Shown: one piece after another, positions 13,502-25,474 of the stretch | How positions within the stretch are numbered: position 1 is the first letter of the stretch | Layout of the letters: every line of letters starts with the position of its first letter | Assembly: GCA_028551475.1 (NCBI GenBank) | Contig: CM052359.1 | Location: forward strand, 19,531,583-19,595,582 | Direction of reading: 5' to 3' | DNA length: 64,000 nucleotides | Source: Casuarina equisetifolia | Taxonomy: Eukaryota; Streptophyta; Magnoliopsida; Fagales; Casuarinaceae | Made by a program: the position numbers and the translations under genes | The notes under the pieces: generated by a model | What the model was told of the DNA's origin: nothing | The model's database searches: none | What the model saw: the letters and a program-made list of their open reading frames with translations, nothing else

Positions 13502-14154
13502 ATTTACCCATGCATTGACCATGTTATTATAGATTTATAGGCTTTACAATATTTGGGCTTTGTAAATGTTGTTAGGCCTAGGGCTAGTAAGTCATTTCGT
13601 GATTAGTAAAATTGGATGTAAGAGACTTGGCTTGTAAAATGTTGTGAATTATTAAAAAGTAGTAAAGGAGAATCCCCTTACAGGGTTTCATCACTTTTGC
13701 ACTATTGCCTTTATTCTCTGCTTCCTGTGTATCTTAACAAATGTGGTTAGCTACCTTCAACCTTTAGTGTTAATTTTTAGTATTCTATTATTAGGTTTTG
13801 CAAAGGTCTAGTTATTAATTGTATTTATTGGTTGATTTTTAAGATATCCTATTTCTAAGTTTCCAATTATTTGAACCCACTTAAGCCTTTTCCAAGTAAC
13901 GTAAAGGAGATTGGGTTCTTTATAAGCATTAGTTAAGAAAGGTTGTAGTTTCTCTTGGGCACGAACCCTTTTTGCCCCAAGGGACGTTATATTGGGAATA
14001 CCTTTTTGGTGTTTAAATCTAGGCTGATTTTGGTGCAACCTTCTTCATTCTTGCATACATGATCTTTATGGTTATTGTAGATGATGCTATGTCACATATG
14101 AAAGTAGTAAATAAGGCCTAAAGGACCAAGACACCATCTTAGGATCTATAATTT
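13502..14154. other. Repeat-derived spacer
   Basis: It has the look of retrotransposon LTR or leader sequence (for example around 13620-13740) but I find no second copy in the window and no reliable ends. No gene seen. Confidence 0.4.
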
Positions 14155-14335
14155 CATCTAGAGAGGACTTATGCCAAAATGAAATGTCTCTATAACTAGA
14201 AGCATGGAGACGTCCTATTTGAATTGGGACACTATGTGTACCTCAAGCTTTACCCTATTGGCAATCCTCCATATGTAATGTTTGGTGTGATCCACCACCT
14301 GTTACTAGTCAAGAAACCCTAAGGAGCAAAGAAAA
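14155..14335 (+). pseudogene. Gypsy integrase C-terminal scrap
   Basis: Reads like the stretch just after the gypsy integrase core: YAKMKC, then HGDVLFELGHYVYLKLYP, which resembles the conserved 'DVEFxVGDWVFLKLxP' block. It is broken on both sides and belongs to a second, largely lost gypsy element. Family knowledge supports the call; the fragment is short. Confidence 0.6.
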
Positions 14336-14989
14336 GCTCAAGGTGACATGTTGAAAAGATGTGTCTGAGAAATGCATGGGATGATTTGATGCTTTAAGGC
14401 TTAAGAGATGAGCTGAGCTTCATAGGTGTGTAAGGCATGTAGGAAGATCACAAGGGAGCCAGGAGGTGCCAAGGCAAGCTAACCTTGTTAGTAGGAGAAA
14501 CAGATGTGTGTTAGAGGAATGTATGGGGTACATCAAAAGTCATGCTAGGAAGACCAATGCTTGCAGAAATAGGTCCTATTTCACAAAATGAAGTATGCAA
14601 AGCTGATGTCAACATAGTAAGTAGCCATTGTAGGACAGTCACATGGATTAAGGTGAACTACTTGTTAAATAAATTGGGATGGCAACACAAGGCTCAAGGA
14701 ATAGCCATCGACCTATAGGAAATAAGCACATGAAGGAAATGACAGATGAAAAGACTTTTGTAACAAGGAGGTGCCATGTGGATTAGAGGACCATTGGAGT
14801 TTAAAAACTTCATTGAAGACACTAGGGTCTTAGCTTAGAAGTTTTAGGAAGCTAAGTTAGAAGCTAACCTTAAGAAGGGAAGACAATACCTCTCCCCCTT
14901 AATGGGAGGTGAAAACCAAGACTCTATGCATTAATGAGGTAACTCGGGTGGTTGAGAAGGGAGGTTGAATGCCAAAACTTTATGATGGG

Positions 14990-15298
14990 ATTTCTCTATA
15001 TATACACAAGATAAGCATTCTATGGGAGCTCATCTATTTGGGATGGAAAACATTTGAAAAAGGAGAAAGTTCAATACTCCTCTTGGAGGAATGAGCATGA
15101 AGAAAGACCATGGGGGTCTATCTTGTAAAGAATTATGTTATAATAAGATTACATTTCTTGTGTATGTCTCTTGCTTGCAAGTTTTTCTTTTGTCAGGTCT
15201 ATCAAACCTCCTAATAATTCTTCTAACAACTACCACATTTGTCCACCAAGATGTTCTTCTTCCAAAAGGAAAAAAAATGTCCTTCCAAAAGGTGATAT
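14990..15298 (+). repeat. LTR-like fragment A (TATA plus U5-like region)
   Basis: A TATA-like box (ctctatatataca, near 14994-15006) is followed about 90 bp later by a segment (15096-15298) that recurs at 17664-17858 in the same direction. The shared part includes 'cctcctaataattcttcta'. The layout is like an LTR promoter and its downstream R/U5 region. The 5' limit is unknown. Confidence 0.5.
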
Positions 15299-15361
15299 TA
15301 GAGCAATAATGGCCTGACTCGAAAGTTGTAATAATTTGTTTACCATGGAAGGAAGGAGACC

Positions 15362-16742
15362 TAATAACTCTATTTTTATAAAGTTATTTTGATTATTGTA
15401 GGATATAAATAATATAATTTTGTGAGATAATATTTGATTTTTCATGTATTTATTCAAATCTTTATTGTTTATGTAGCAAGCCCCAAAAGAGATGAAAAGC
15501 AAAGGAAACATGAAGAAAAGAAGTAAGGCATGTGAGGAATAAAAGAAAAAAAATAAAATAAAATAAAAGAAGAGAAGGCGATGTGTTAAGTAGCAAAAAG
15601 AAGAGGAAAAAGACAAAAAAAAGTAAAGGAAAAGGGCAAAAAGTGAATTATTAAGGGAGAATCTTAGGGCATGACTCCCAAGACAACATAAAAGGAATGT
15701 GAATTGTGAGAAAAGAGAAGGTGCTGCACATGAGAGAGAAGAAGAGAAAAAGAGCAAGAAACCGTGTGTTGCCTCTGGAACAAGGAAGAGAGAAAAAGTC
15801 AAAGAAGAAAGAGAAAACCAAAGAAGAAAAAGAGAAATAGAGGTGCAAAAGCTTCCCTCTACTTCTTATCAATCTTGATTTGTAGAAATTCTATAAAGAA
15901 TTCTTAAAGAAAAGACAGTGTGGTGACAACTTTTTTGATTTTTATTTAAGATGTTTTGCTTAATTTTTACTATTGCTTTAGTTTATTATTTTATTATGTT
16001 CTAAAATTATTTTTTTAAAGTGAAGATGTAACCTAATTATGATAATGTGAATTTTATAAGTTTTTATATTTTACAAGATATTTTATTTATGTGAGTTATA
16101 TATTATTATGCTTAATGCTTTTAAGTGATTGGCCACCACTTAAATGATTTGATGTGCATGTTTGAAATTGAGAGGTAATAACATGCAATTGCCTCTTATA
16201 ATATATAACCATGAATTAAATATAGATAGACATACCATGTTATTTGTGTGGCTTTTGGTGATAAGATGATCGAAAAATTTATTGTAAACAAGGAATGTTC
16301 ACAAATCCTAATGCATTTGATTTGTTTCAATTTATATATAAAAATATAGTGAATTAATAAACTAAATAAGTTTGCTATACCTAGACATAGGATAGTAAAT
16401 AAATTAAGAAATTTTACCATCACATAAGTATTATCATTCTTACAGGCATAAACTATGGAATTTCATATCTAGTAGTTATGGTGAAATTGAAAGCTCTAAC
16501 ATATTTCTCATATTGATTTTTTCTACGTAGATTCAATTTCAATTAGTTTTGAGTTTTCATTTTGAAAGTTTTAAATTTTAATTCATTATCAACAATATTT
16601 TGATTTGCTAGATAAATTTTAGGATTAACTCATCATTAGTACTTAATTAGTTTAGTATTCACCAATCTTCGTGGGATGATACTTTTCTTATCATTATATT
16701 ACTTTTTTGATATGTTCACTTGCATCTAAATTTCACCAAACA
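15362..16742 (+). repeat. Solo LTR, 1.38 kb, flanked by AGACC
   Basis: A complete member of a TG...CA-ended repeat family seen four times in the window. It is flanked by an exact 5-bp duplication, AGACC at 15357-15361 and at 16743-16747, as expected for a solo LTR left by recombination between the two ends of a retrotransposon. The terminal region carries an inverted repeat (ATAACTCTAT type arms) just inside the start. The middle has a long purine-rich run (about 15480-15850). No coding capacity is evident; open frames inside it are chance. Confidence 0.88.
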
Positions 16743-18182
16743 AGACCTTCCACATTAAACAAACTACCATAATCCCTGAAAGAAGGGAAAACCTCTCCCT
16801 TTGCCTCTTAGAAGATGAAAGGAAAAAGAAGTTTTTGATAGACCCTTCCTAAGTTGGTCATTGTGGGAAGGAAGAAACTGGCATGGCAATTTTGCATGCT
16901 AGATGATGGGGATAGACCTAAGGATAGCCATTGTTATGGGATCTCACAATGGATGACCCATTGTCATAGCCTAGTTGCTTTCCTAAAATTGTGAGGCATT
17001 TGAACCATGTCTAGACGAACTTCCCATAAGCCTTTGATATAGATTGGAACTAGAATAATTTTTTTTTAATTGATAAAGAAATAGAAAAAGGTTTACATTA
17101 AATAGAGATAACTTACTTCCTAGTTACATTACTACTTAAACCTCCATTTTGTTACAAAAGAACTCCTTTGGGTACTTAGAAAATGTCTTGGGCTTAATGT
17201 CAAACCACTTAACCATATATCAACCCAAGCTTTCTTATGTTTCCCTAGTAAGCTAGCTTTGGTGTGCCTCTTGCAAACTCATAGGTTAGGATTTTTTTAA
17301 GTGGGTGAGCTCCCATATGAATGCCCATTTAGGTGGAATTGAGAGCCTAACCTAAATTAGCCTTTTCTCTTTAGAAAACTCCCTTAAATAGGCTAGCTTT
17401 GCTATTTACCCAATGGTCAACTTTTTTCCCAAGGTGACCATTAGATTTTAACAGCTAATGCCTTAAAGGCACTGAACCATTTTTATGGTTCCCAAGGTTT
17501 GTATTAAAGACACTTGTTGCTTCCCAAAATAGGTCCCAACTACCTGCTTTAACTTTTCTTCGGCATTTGTGCCATGTGTCATTTCTTTAGAGATTTCCTG
17601 CCTTTACTTTAAAGTCCAACATTAAATGCCCAATAGCTGGTTGCTAACAATTGTTGGCCCTTCAGCTTGCATAGGAAAGGACATAAGGGTTTGTTTTGTA
17701 AAGAATAATGTTCTAATAAGATTATACTTCTTGTATATGTTTCTTGCTTGTTAATCTTTACTTTGTTGTGTCCATTAGTCCTCCTAATAATTCTTCTAAC
17801 AACTACCATGGTTATCCACTAAGGCATTCTCCTTCAAGAAGGGAAGAACGTCCTTTAGAGCTAAGATGATTGATCTATTACACATAGCTACCTAATGATC
17901 CCTTAAGATATCACTATGTTATTTTGGCCCCTTTGAGGTTCTTTAGAAGGTAGGCCTAGTTGTGCATAAGCTTTAACTTCCTCTAAGTTTAAGGTTGCAT
18001 ATGAGCATTCATGCATTGGTTTTGAAGAAGTATGTGGGTGCTAATTGTCTAATTTAGTCCAAACTACCTAATTGCTTTGATGAAGATGACAAGTCACTCC
18101 CCACTTCACAAGCTATCCTAGACCAAAGAAATTGAGGGTAGCTTGAAGAAATATCGATCCATTAGCATGAATTATCACCTAT
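16743..18182. other. Retrotransposon-derived spacer between two solo LTRs
   Basis: Continues the sequence that the solo LTR at 15362 split. It contains LTR-like fragment B at 17664-17858. The rest resembles internal non-coding retrotransposon sequence, but I can assign no domain. Confidence 0.45.
17664..17858 (+). repeat. LTR-like fragment B
   Basis: Direct repeat of 15096-15298, clearly diverged. Shared blocks include 'cctcctaataattcttcta' and the stretch around 'ttgtaaagaat'. The two copies may be the two LTR ends of one old element, but the sequences upstream of them do not align visibly. Confidence 0.55.
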
Positions 18183-19488
18183 TGTTCGGCGAATTTTAAA
18201 TGCAAGTGAACATGTCGAACATGTCGAACAAGTAATATAATGATAAGGAAAATATCGTCCCACAGAGATTGGTGATTACTATGCCAACTAATTACTAACA
18301 GTGAACAACTCCTAGAATTTATCTAACAAATCCAAATTAATAGAGAATAAACTAATCAACTAAATTTAATAAAACTAAATATATAAAATATGTTAGAGTG
18401 TCCGATTTCACCATAACTATGAGGTACTAATGTAGATTATGTATGCTTGCAAGAGGGATAATATCTATATGATGGCGGAACTTCCTAATTTATTTACTAT
18501 CCTATGTCTAGGTATAGCAAACCTACTTAGTTCATTAATTCACTATATTTCTATATGTGAATTGAAACAAACCAAATGCATTAGGATCTATGAACATTCC
18601 TAATTTACAATAAATCTTTCGATTATCTTATCACCAAAAGCCACACAAACAACATGGTATATGTCTATCCACATTTAATTCATGGTTATATATTATAAGA
18701 AGCAATTGCATATTATTACCTCTCAGTCTCAAACATGCACATCAAATCATTCAAGTGGTGGCCAATCACTTAAAAACATTAAGCATAATAATATATAACT
18801 CACATAAATAAAATATCTTGCAAAACATAATAATCATAAGATTCATACCATCATAATTAGGTTACAACGTAGCTCTAACAAAAATAAACTAAAGCATAAA
18901 GAAATAATGAGGAAGAATAATAATAGGGAATAAAGAAGGCATCTTGAATCCAAGAACAAGAAGTCTGTCACCCTTTTTGCCTTCTCTTCAAGAAAACCTT
19001 GAATTCTTAGCCTCTCTCTTGAGTTGTGCTCAATTTTCTCCTATTCTTTCTTTTGCCTCTTCTCTTCTCTTAAATAGGGTTTAGGTTTAGACATACTCTT
19101 ATCCTAGTAGAATTGTCTCTTAGAGATCTAAAACAATTGGGTTTTGAACTCTTAATTTAATTAGGTTTTGAACTCCTAATTTAATTAGGCTTTGAACTCC
19201 TAATATGATTAGGTTTTCTAATTATTTAGAAAACCCAATAACAATAAAATCTAATAACAATCATTCAAAGCCCAAGCCCATCTTGACTCTCTTGATCTTG
19301 ATATTACGATTTTACCATACAATAAGCATCAGGCTCTCCATGTTCATCTCTTTTCTCCTTGCCTTCTTGTGCTACATAAACAAGATAAATTTAGGTAAAT
19401 AAAGAGGAGTTCAAATGTTTTCTCACAATTATTAAAGTTATTTATTGCCTAAAATAGGTAAAATAACTATATAAAAATAGATTTATCA
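18183..19488 (-). repeat. Solo LTR, 1.31 kb, flanked by CCTAT
   Basis: Reverse-strand copy of the 1.3-kb LTR family. On the plus strand it begins TGTTCGG and ends at 'tttatca'. An exact 5-bp duplication CCTAT flanks it (18178-18182 and 19489-19493). No retrotransposon internal region adjoins it, so it is a solo LTR. Confidence 0.88.
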
Positions 19489-19493
19489 CCTAT

Positions 19494-19692
19494 AGAGCCT
19501 ACTTTCCTAAGTGTCAGCTGAATTAAGAAAAAGTACCTAGAGTTAAACCAAGGTCTTTATCAATGAGGGAGGGATAATACCATCTTAATCTCATGAAGGT
19601 AGGTGACATGGCTAACTAGCTATGTTGGCAACCATAGGGTGGTTGTTGAGTGCATGAGGAATAAAGAGAAAGCTATAAAGTTATAGAATAGG
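19494..19692. other. Short spacer between solo LTR and copia element
   Basis: About 200 bp of the sequence that was split by the solo LTR at 18183. Nothing recognisable. Confidence 0.5.
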
Positions 19693-21129
19693 TGTTAGAG
19701 AATGCGAAACTCTCCATGTGCTTAGAAGTGTCCACACTTATGCATGACATGTTAGATGTTCGGTGAAATTTAGATGCAAGTGAACATGTTGAACAAGTAA
19801 TATAATGATGAGAAAGATATCATCCCATAGAGATTGGTGAATACTAGACTAATTAATTACTAACGGTGAACAACTCCTAGAATTTATCTAGTAAATCAAA
19901 TTGATAGATGATAGATTAACTAACTAAATCTAAGAAAACTAAATACAATAAATATGTTAGAACATATGATTTCACCATAATTACTATGTATTAATATTGA
20001 TTATTTATGCTTGCAAGAGGGATAATATCTATGTGATGGCAGAACTTCCTAATTTATTTACTATCCTATGTCTAGGTATAGCAAACCTATTTAGTTCATT
20101 AATTCACTATATTTCTATATTTGAATTGAAACAAACTAAATGCATTAGGATCTATGAATATTCCTAGTTTACACTAAAAGTCACACAAATAATATGGTAT
20201 ATGTCTATCCATATTTAATTTATAGCTACACATTACAAGAAGCAACTGCATTTCATCTCCTGTCGGTCTCAAACATGTAAATCATATCATTCAAGTGGTA
20301 GCTAATCACTTAAAAGCATTAAACACAGTAATATGTAACTTCACATAAACAAAATATCTTGCGAAACATAATAATCATAAGATTCATACCATAATAATTA
20401 GGTTACATCATAGCTCTAACAAAAGTAAACCAAAGCATAAAGAAATAATGAGGAAGAATAATAATAGGACATAAAGAAGGCATCTTGAATCCAAGAACAA
20501 GAAGTCTGTCACCCTTTTTGTCTTCTCTTCAAGAAAATCTTGAATTCTTGGCTTCTTTCTTGAGTTGTGCTCAATTTCCTCCTCTTTTTGCTACTTTACA
20601 TGTTGCCTCCTCTTTTCTTCTTTTGATTTCTTTTTCTTTCCTTCTCTTCTTCATGTGCCTTTTTGTAACTTTCTTTTCCTTTATTTCTTTTGCTCTTTTT
20701 GGGTTTGCTGCATAAATAACACAAACTTACATAAATATATCAAAACTTAAATATTATCTTATAAAACTTGTATTATTTATATCCTAAAATAGTCAAAATA
20801 ACTCTATAAAAATAGAGTTATCATTAGACTATTGTGTTAGTCCTAATGCAACTTATGTAACTCATGTCCAACTTGTGTGAAATCCAACTACATGTTCCCC
20901 TATAGTTTCAAAATCCTTTTGTCACCACCCATAGAAAAACCTCTTTGAATTTGTAGGGATAATTAATCATTTTTCGTTTTTGACTATTTTGTAATTTTTT
21001 ATGCGTAACAATTTCTAAGGTTTGTGATTATGAAGGAATTTAATCAAAATTGCTCATAGTTTCATATTTTCAACTATCTTTTCCAATCAAATTATGTTTC
21101 TAGCAATCCTCTTTCTTTGTTTTCTTTTA
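19693..21129 (+). repeat. LTR 1 of the copia element, split by a solo LTR
   Basis: Two parts, 19693-19756 and 20829-21129, interrupted by the solo LTR 19757-20823 and the second copy of its TTAGA target duplication. The parts align with LTR 2 (24511-24903) and LTR 3 (27507-27871): start TGTTAGAGAATG, shared 'aaggtttgtgattat', and the end 'tttgttttcttt'. Confidence 0.88.
19757..20823 (-). repeat. Solo LTR, 1.07 kb, flanked by TTAGA, inside copia LTR 1
   Basis: Reverse-strand member of the 1.3-kb LTR family, with an exact TTAGA duplication at 19752-19756 and 20824-20828. Its LTR-start end holds a perfect inverted repeat: arms ATAACTCTAT at 20798-20807 and ATAGAGTTAT at 20812-20821 with a 4-base loop. 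It landed in an already present copia LTR, so it is younger than that element. It is shorter than the other two copies through internal loss. Confidence 0.9.
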
Positions 21130-24100
21130 GGGTATCAATAGCCTTAGGCTAATGCCACCTCACTAGAACCTCGATGGCAACCTTCTTTTTTCATTTGGTT
21201 CATCATAATTTATTAATCTATCCCTACTTGTGTTAACCACCATATTGGCTAACTCTTCATTAATGGCTCAAATTATGTGGTATACAAACTCTTTTGACCC
21301 CATTCCTCGCCTCCTCCATGCTCCTCCCTATCTTTAACAATACCATGAAAGTCCCACCCAACACCATCATTCCACCCTATGGTGCCACTAGCTCAAACCT
21401 AGATTACATTGCTTGGCTTATCTAATACTAGGAGGTGCTTAATTGGTTGATGGCAACCTTCACTAACTCAATGGTGAAGTAGCTTGCCAACCTTTGGTCA
21501 TCGACCAAGGTGTAAGCTTACTTAAAGTAGTCCTACATTGCCTAATCTATTGCTTGTGCGTCTACCCTTAGTGTGGAACTCCAAACCCTTAGGTGTGACA
21601 ACCATTTGATCATGAAGTGCTTAAGTCCAGTAAAGGATATTCTTGACCAACTTGCTGTTATAAAAAAAAAGATCTTTAACAATAAATATCCTAAACATGT
21701 TTTTTTGAAAGATCGATGACAATTTCAATGAACTAGTGACATGTCTTTATGTAGTCCTAAGATATGCTTCTTAGCCATAAGGCCTTCCATGGTCTATTTC
21801 TCACCTATGAAGGTAAAAGTTATTAATGGTTGTTTAACACACTCCTACATCATTTGCCACCTACTCCAATGCCTTCATGACCAGACACACTCCACTTCCT
21901 TTTTCCCACGTTTATGCCCAACATTTAGCCCACATTTAACTTAATCAAGTTAACCTAGCCCAAATGGGCTTTTTCCTTCCCTACCAACCTGACAATGGCC
22001 CAAATGTAATAAGGTCATAGACAGTGATGCAATAGACCCTACTATCAACTATGATGTTATGTAGACACCATGTTATTAATTGTTGGGAACAATTTAACTC
22101 ATCAGTCAACCTACCTATAAATCAACTTAACTAATTTGGTCAATCATAACCACCTCTTATCTTTCAAGCCCATTATGCTTGTCCCATTCCTTTCCATCCT
22201 ACACACCATAGGCTTGCTATCCCTTGCGCCATTAATGTCCCATTGCAGCTCACCCTTACCTTCACCTTCTTCTCTTAATATTTCATCTTTCCATCTTGAC
22301 TTTAGCACTTATCATCACATCACTGACTTTTTGAGGACTATCAAGTGCCACACATTATGTAGGCTCCTATCAACTTATTGTAAGTGATGGTATTCCTTTC
22401 CCATCACATACACTAGTACATTTTGTACTTCTCATTTTCAATTATCTAATATTTTTGTTGTTTTATTTATTACTAAAAATCTATTGTCTATCTTTCAGTT
22501 ACTTTATATGATAATTGTTTCTTTTTATTTTTGACCACTTATTTTTAGGTTGTTTCATATTACATAGGGTAGATTATTCTCCATTGCATCCTTGATCATA
22601 GGTTCTATCATGTTTCCTCATTTGACATTCATACGCCTCCTATTGCTTTTATTGCAATTCATACAATCGTATTCTTTTATGACATCATTAATTAGGTCAT
22701 CTTTCATATGATTTGCTTGTTCATTTATTAAAATCTATACACATTATTTTTTTATCCTCATCATTTTCCCTTTGCACTGTGTATGCTCATAATAAAAGTC
22801 ATTGCCAACCCCATCTCTTTTGCTTTAGCTAATCCATTTTGATGTAGAAGGTTAAGTCAATAAATGGAAATAAATTCTACATACGCTTTATTGATAATTT
22901 TTCCCAATTAATTTGCTTATATACTTCCTTTATACAATCTCAATTTCTAAATATTTTCACTAAATTTCAAAAATTTATGAAAATCAATTATATTATAGGT
23001 TGCATGCCATTCAATGTAAAGAAGTTCCAAAAATTTTAATCTTTGCATTACATGCTTACCTACAATAACATTACATTCATTAACATATCTTTTGCCTTTA
23101 TGCCCCTTTTTATAATAGTACTACAAAACATATACACTACCATATTATTAAGACTAATCTCATCCTTTTGGAACTTTGTCTTAAAACCATTGAGTTTCTA
23201 ATCACCTTTGCTCTTAGCAATCTCTTCCCCTAATAGGACTTTTTTCATCATCCTCCTAATGTCTTTCACTTGTGTGTTTTTAGATGTACAATGTTTTCAA
23301 GTATCAAACCTTATGCTCTACAAACCTTATGCCATACTCTCCATTCATGCATATTTTTGGGCTAATCTTCTAGGCTATAGAGTGTATCATTGCTTATGTC
23401 CCAATACTTAGTGTTTCTTAATTGTTCCAAATGTTGCTTTTCATGAGGAGGTCTTCCCTTATCATACTACCTCTTTACCCTCCTCATTAGCATTGGGCCT
23501 TTTCTTATACCTACTTTCCCTCCATGCAAGTTCTCTCCACTTTAGCCCCACCAATCATGCCTTCCTAAACACACCTACATTGAATCCTAATCCCACAAAG
23601 CCTACTCTCTCTATATTGCTACCTTCACCCTTTGTTAACCTAGTCCCACCTCCTTATTCCTTAAATGCATCCATTCAACTTGTGACTTGTCTTTATGATG
23701 GCATGATCATTTGTCATACCCTTATTAGAAATTATACATTTACCCTCAACAACATTACCCATCTCTACCTAGAATTAACAATCTTTACCTAAGCCATTTG
23801 TGATCCTAATTGGCGGGATGCTATAGTAGCTAAGTACATTACACTTATCTAAAATGAAGTCTAGGGTTTGGTACCATTACCTATTAATGCTCCTCCCATT
23901 GGGATGTAAATGGATTTACAATGTTAAATTTTATGTCGAAGGCTCCATAGAGACAATGCTTGTCATAAGGTTTAAGGTTTTCATTAGCAAGAAGGCATTA
24001 ACTTTACCGAGACTTTTAGCCCAATTACCAAACTAGTCATTGTGCACATTGTCTTGTTTCTCCCATGTTCCTAGAGCTACACATTGTTCTTTATACTCAC

Positions 24101-24510
24101 ACTCCTTAGTACAATGTTATCTTATTGGTTTACATGAATGATATTATACTTATTAGATTTCCATAAGTTCCTTTTCTAAGCTCTTCTATGTCCTCAAATA
24201 AGAATTCATGTGGATTAAATGTATTCTTTGTGGTTTTTAAGTACTTCCACCTCATCCACCTACACTTTGGTGTGACAACTTGTTGGCTCTTTACTTGAAT
24301 AACAATATAGTATTTTATGCATGCATTAAACACATTAAAATCAACTTCTACTTCATTTGAGAACACTTAACCCACAATCAACTTTACCTATAGTTCATCT
24401 TCTCTATGGATCAACCTATTGACATCTTTAGTAAAGGTTACTTGTCTTGGCAATTTTGCACTCTTCACTCTAAGCTAATTATCCACTTTACTCCTTCAAA
24501 ATATAAAGGA

Positions 24511-25474
24511 TGTTAGAAAATGAGAAACTTTCCACATGCCTAGAAATGTCTATACCTATACATTGGACACATCATACTGCCAAGTTAACCCTGCCACCAT
24601 AACAACCTAGCACATCTCATGTGACTTGCGTGCTACCCAACTACATGTTCACATTTGGTTCCAAAATCTTCACCATCACCACCACTAGAAATCCTCTTCA
24701 AATTTGTAGATATTTACTTGTAATTAATTGTTTTCCTTTTCTAATTCTTTTTCAATTATTTATATGTAATACTTTTAAGGTTTGTGATTATTAATGATTT
24801 TAATTGAAATCACATATAATTTTGTATTTTCAATTGTCTCTTTTATTTGTCTTTTTTGACGAAATTAGGTTTTTGAAAATCCTCCATTCTTTGTTTTCTT
24901 TCAATAGAGCCTCTTACTGTGTTCAAAACATGACAAGCATTTTAAAAAGTTCCCTAGGCTATCTTAAGCACACTACTATTGACAAGCCATGACTATTAAA
25001 GATTGATTACCTAGTAGGAGTTAGACTTAGTTATGTGTAAGGGTTAGCATGGTTCAGGTGAGAAACCAAGATCCTACTAGCTTAAGAATTATAAGAGGGA
25101 GAAAGGAAATAAGCTTGTAATATGTAACCAAGTTTTAGGTTTATTCCTTCTAGCAAATAAAATTGTAATCCAAATTCCTTATGCTTCCATTTTGTTTAAC
25201 ACCATAGCTTAAAACATGAAAAATAAAGATAAGGGTATGTGGTTTGATTTTCACCTTAAAAGATCTAATTATGCAATTTTCCCATTAAAGATGTAACAAG
25301 TTTATTTTCCTTCTATGTTTAATGAAAACCACATGGACAAATTTGGCAAAATGTGATATAAGAAATGTGAAGAAATTACTTGCAGTACAAGATTCCTAAA
25401 TTAGAAAATAAGATTTCTAAAATGAAGTTTAAAATTTAAAAGGGAGCGTAAACCCTTGAGCTAACTTTTAGGTT
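24511..25474 (+). repeat. LTR 2 plus 3' flank, first copy of a duplicated segment
   Basis: LTR 2 is 24511-24903. The 570 bp that follow (24904-25474) are not copia internal sequence, yet they recur almost collinearly after LTR 3, at 27872-28443. The pair therefore marks a segmental duplication that included the 3' LTR and its flank. Confidence 0.85.

Larger units (their letters stand above)
19693..24903 (+). mobile_element. Ty1/copia fossil with nested solo LTR in its 5' LTR
   Basis: 5' LTR 19693-21129 (365 bp once the nested solo LTR is taken out) and 3' LTR 24511-24903. A primer-binding site of initiator-Met type follows the 5' LTR at 21130-21143. Internal order: gag-like region about 21340-21720; a degraded middle; reverse transcriptase from about 23850 (the 'GCKWIY' block and the YxDD-box region near 24130); RNase H about 24180-24480 (TLWCDN-like box, KHIKIN). 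gag-RT-RH order on one strand is copia type. The coding parts carry many breaks. Flanks are ATAGG before and ATAGA after, a near match that may be the target duplication. Confidence 0.88.

Noticed and set aside
6912-13506. Target-site duplication of the gypsy element
   Set aside because: GTTAA before and ATTTA after do not match well enough to call.
15230-15802. 190-codon minus-strand open frame rich in Phe, Leu and Ser
   Set aside because: It is the complement of the purine-rich part of a solo LTR and crosses the LTR border; low-complexity chance frame.
23493-23792. 99-codon plus-strand open frame inside the copia element
   Set aside because: It lies where copia has its variable linker between integrase and reverse transcriptase; no separate gene.
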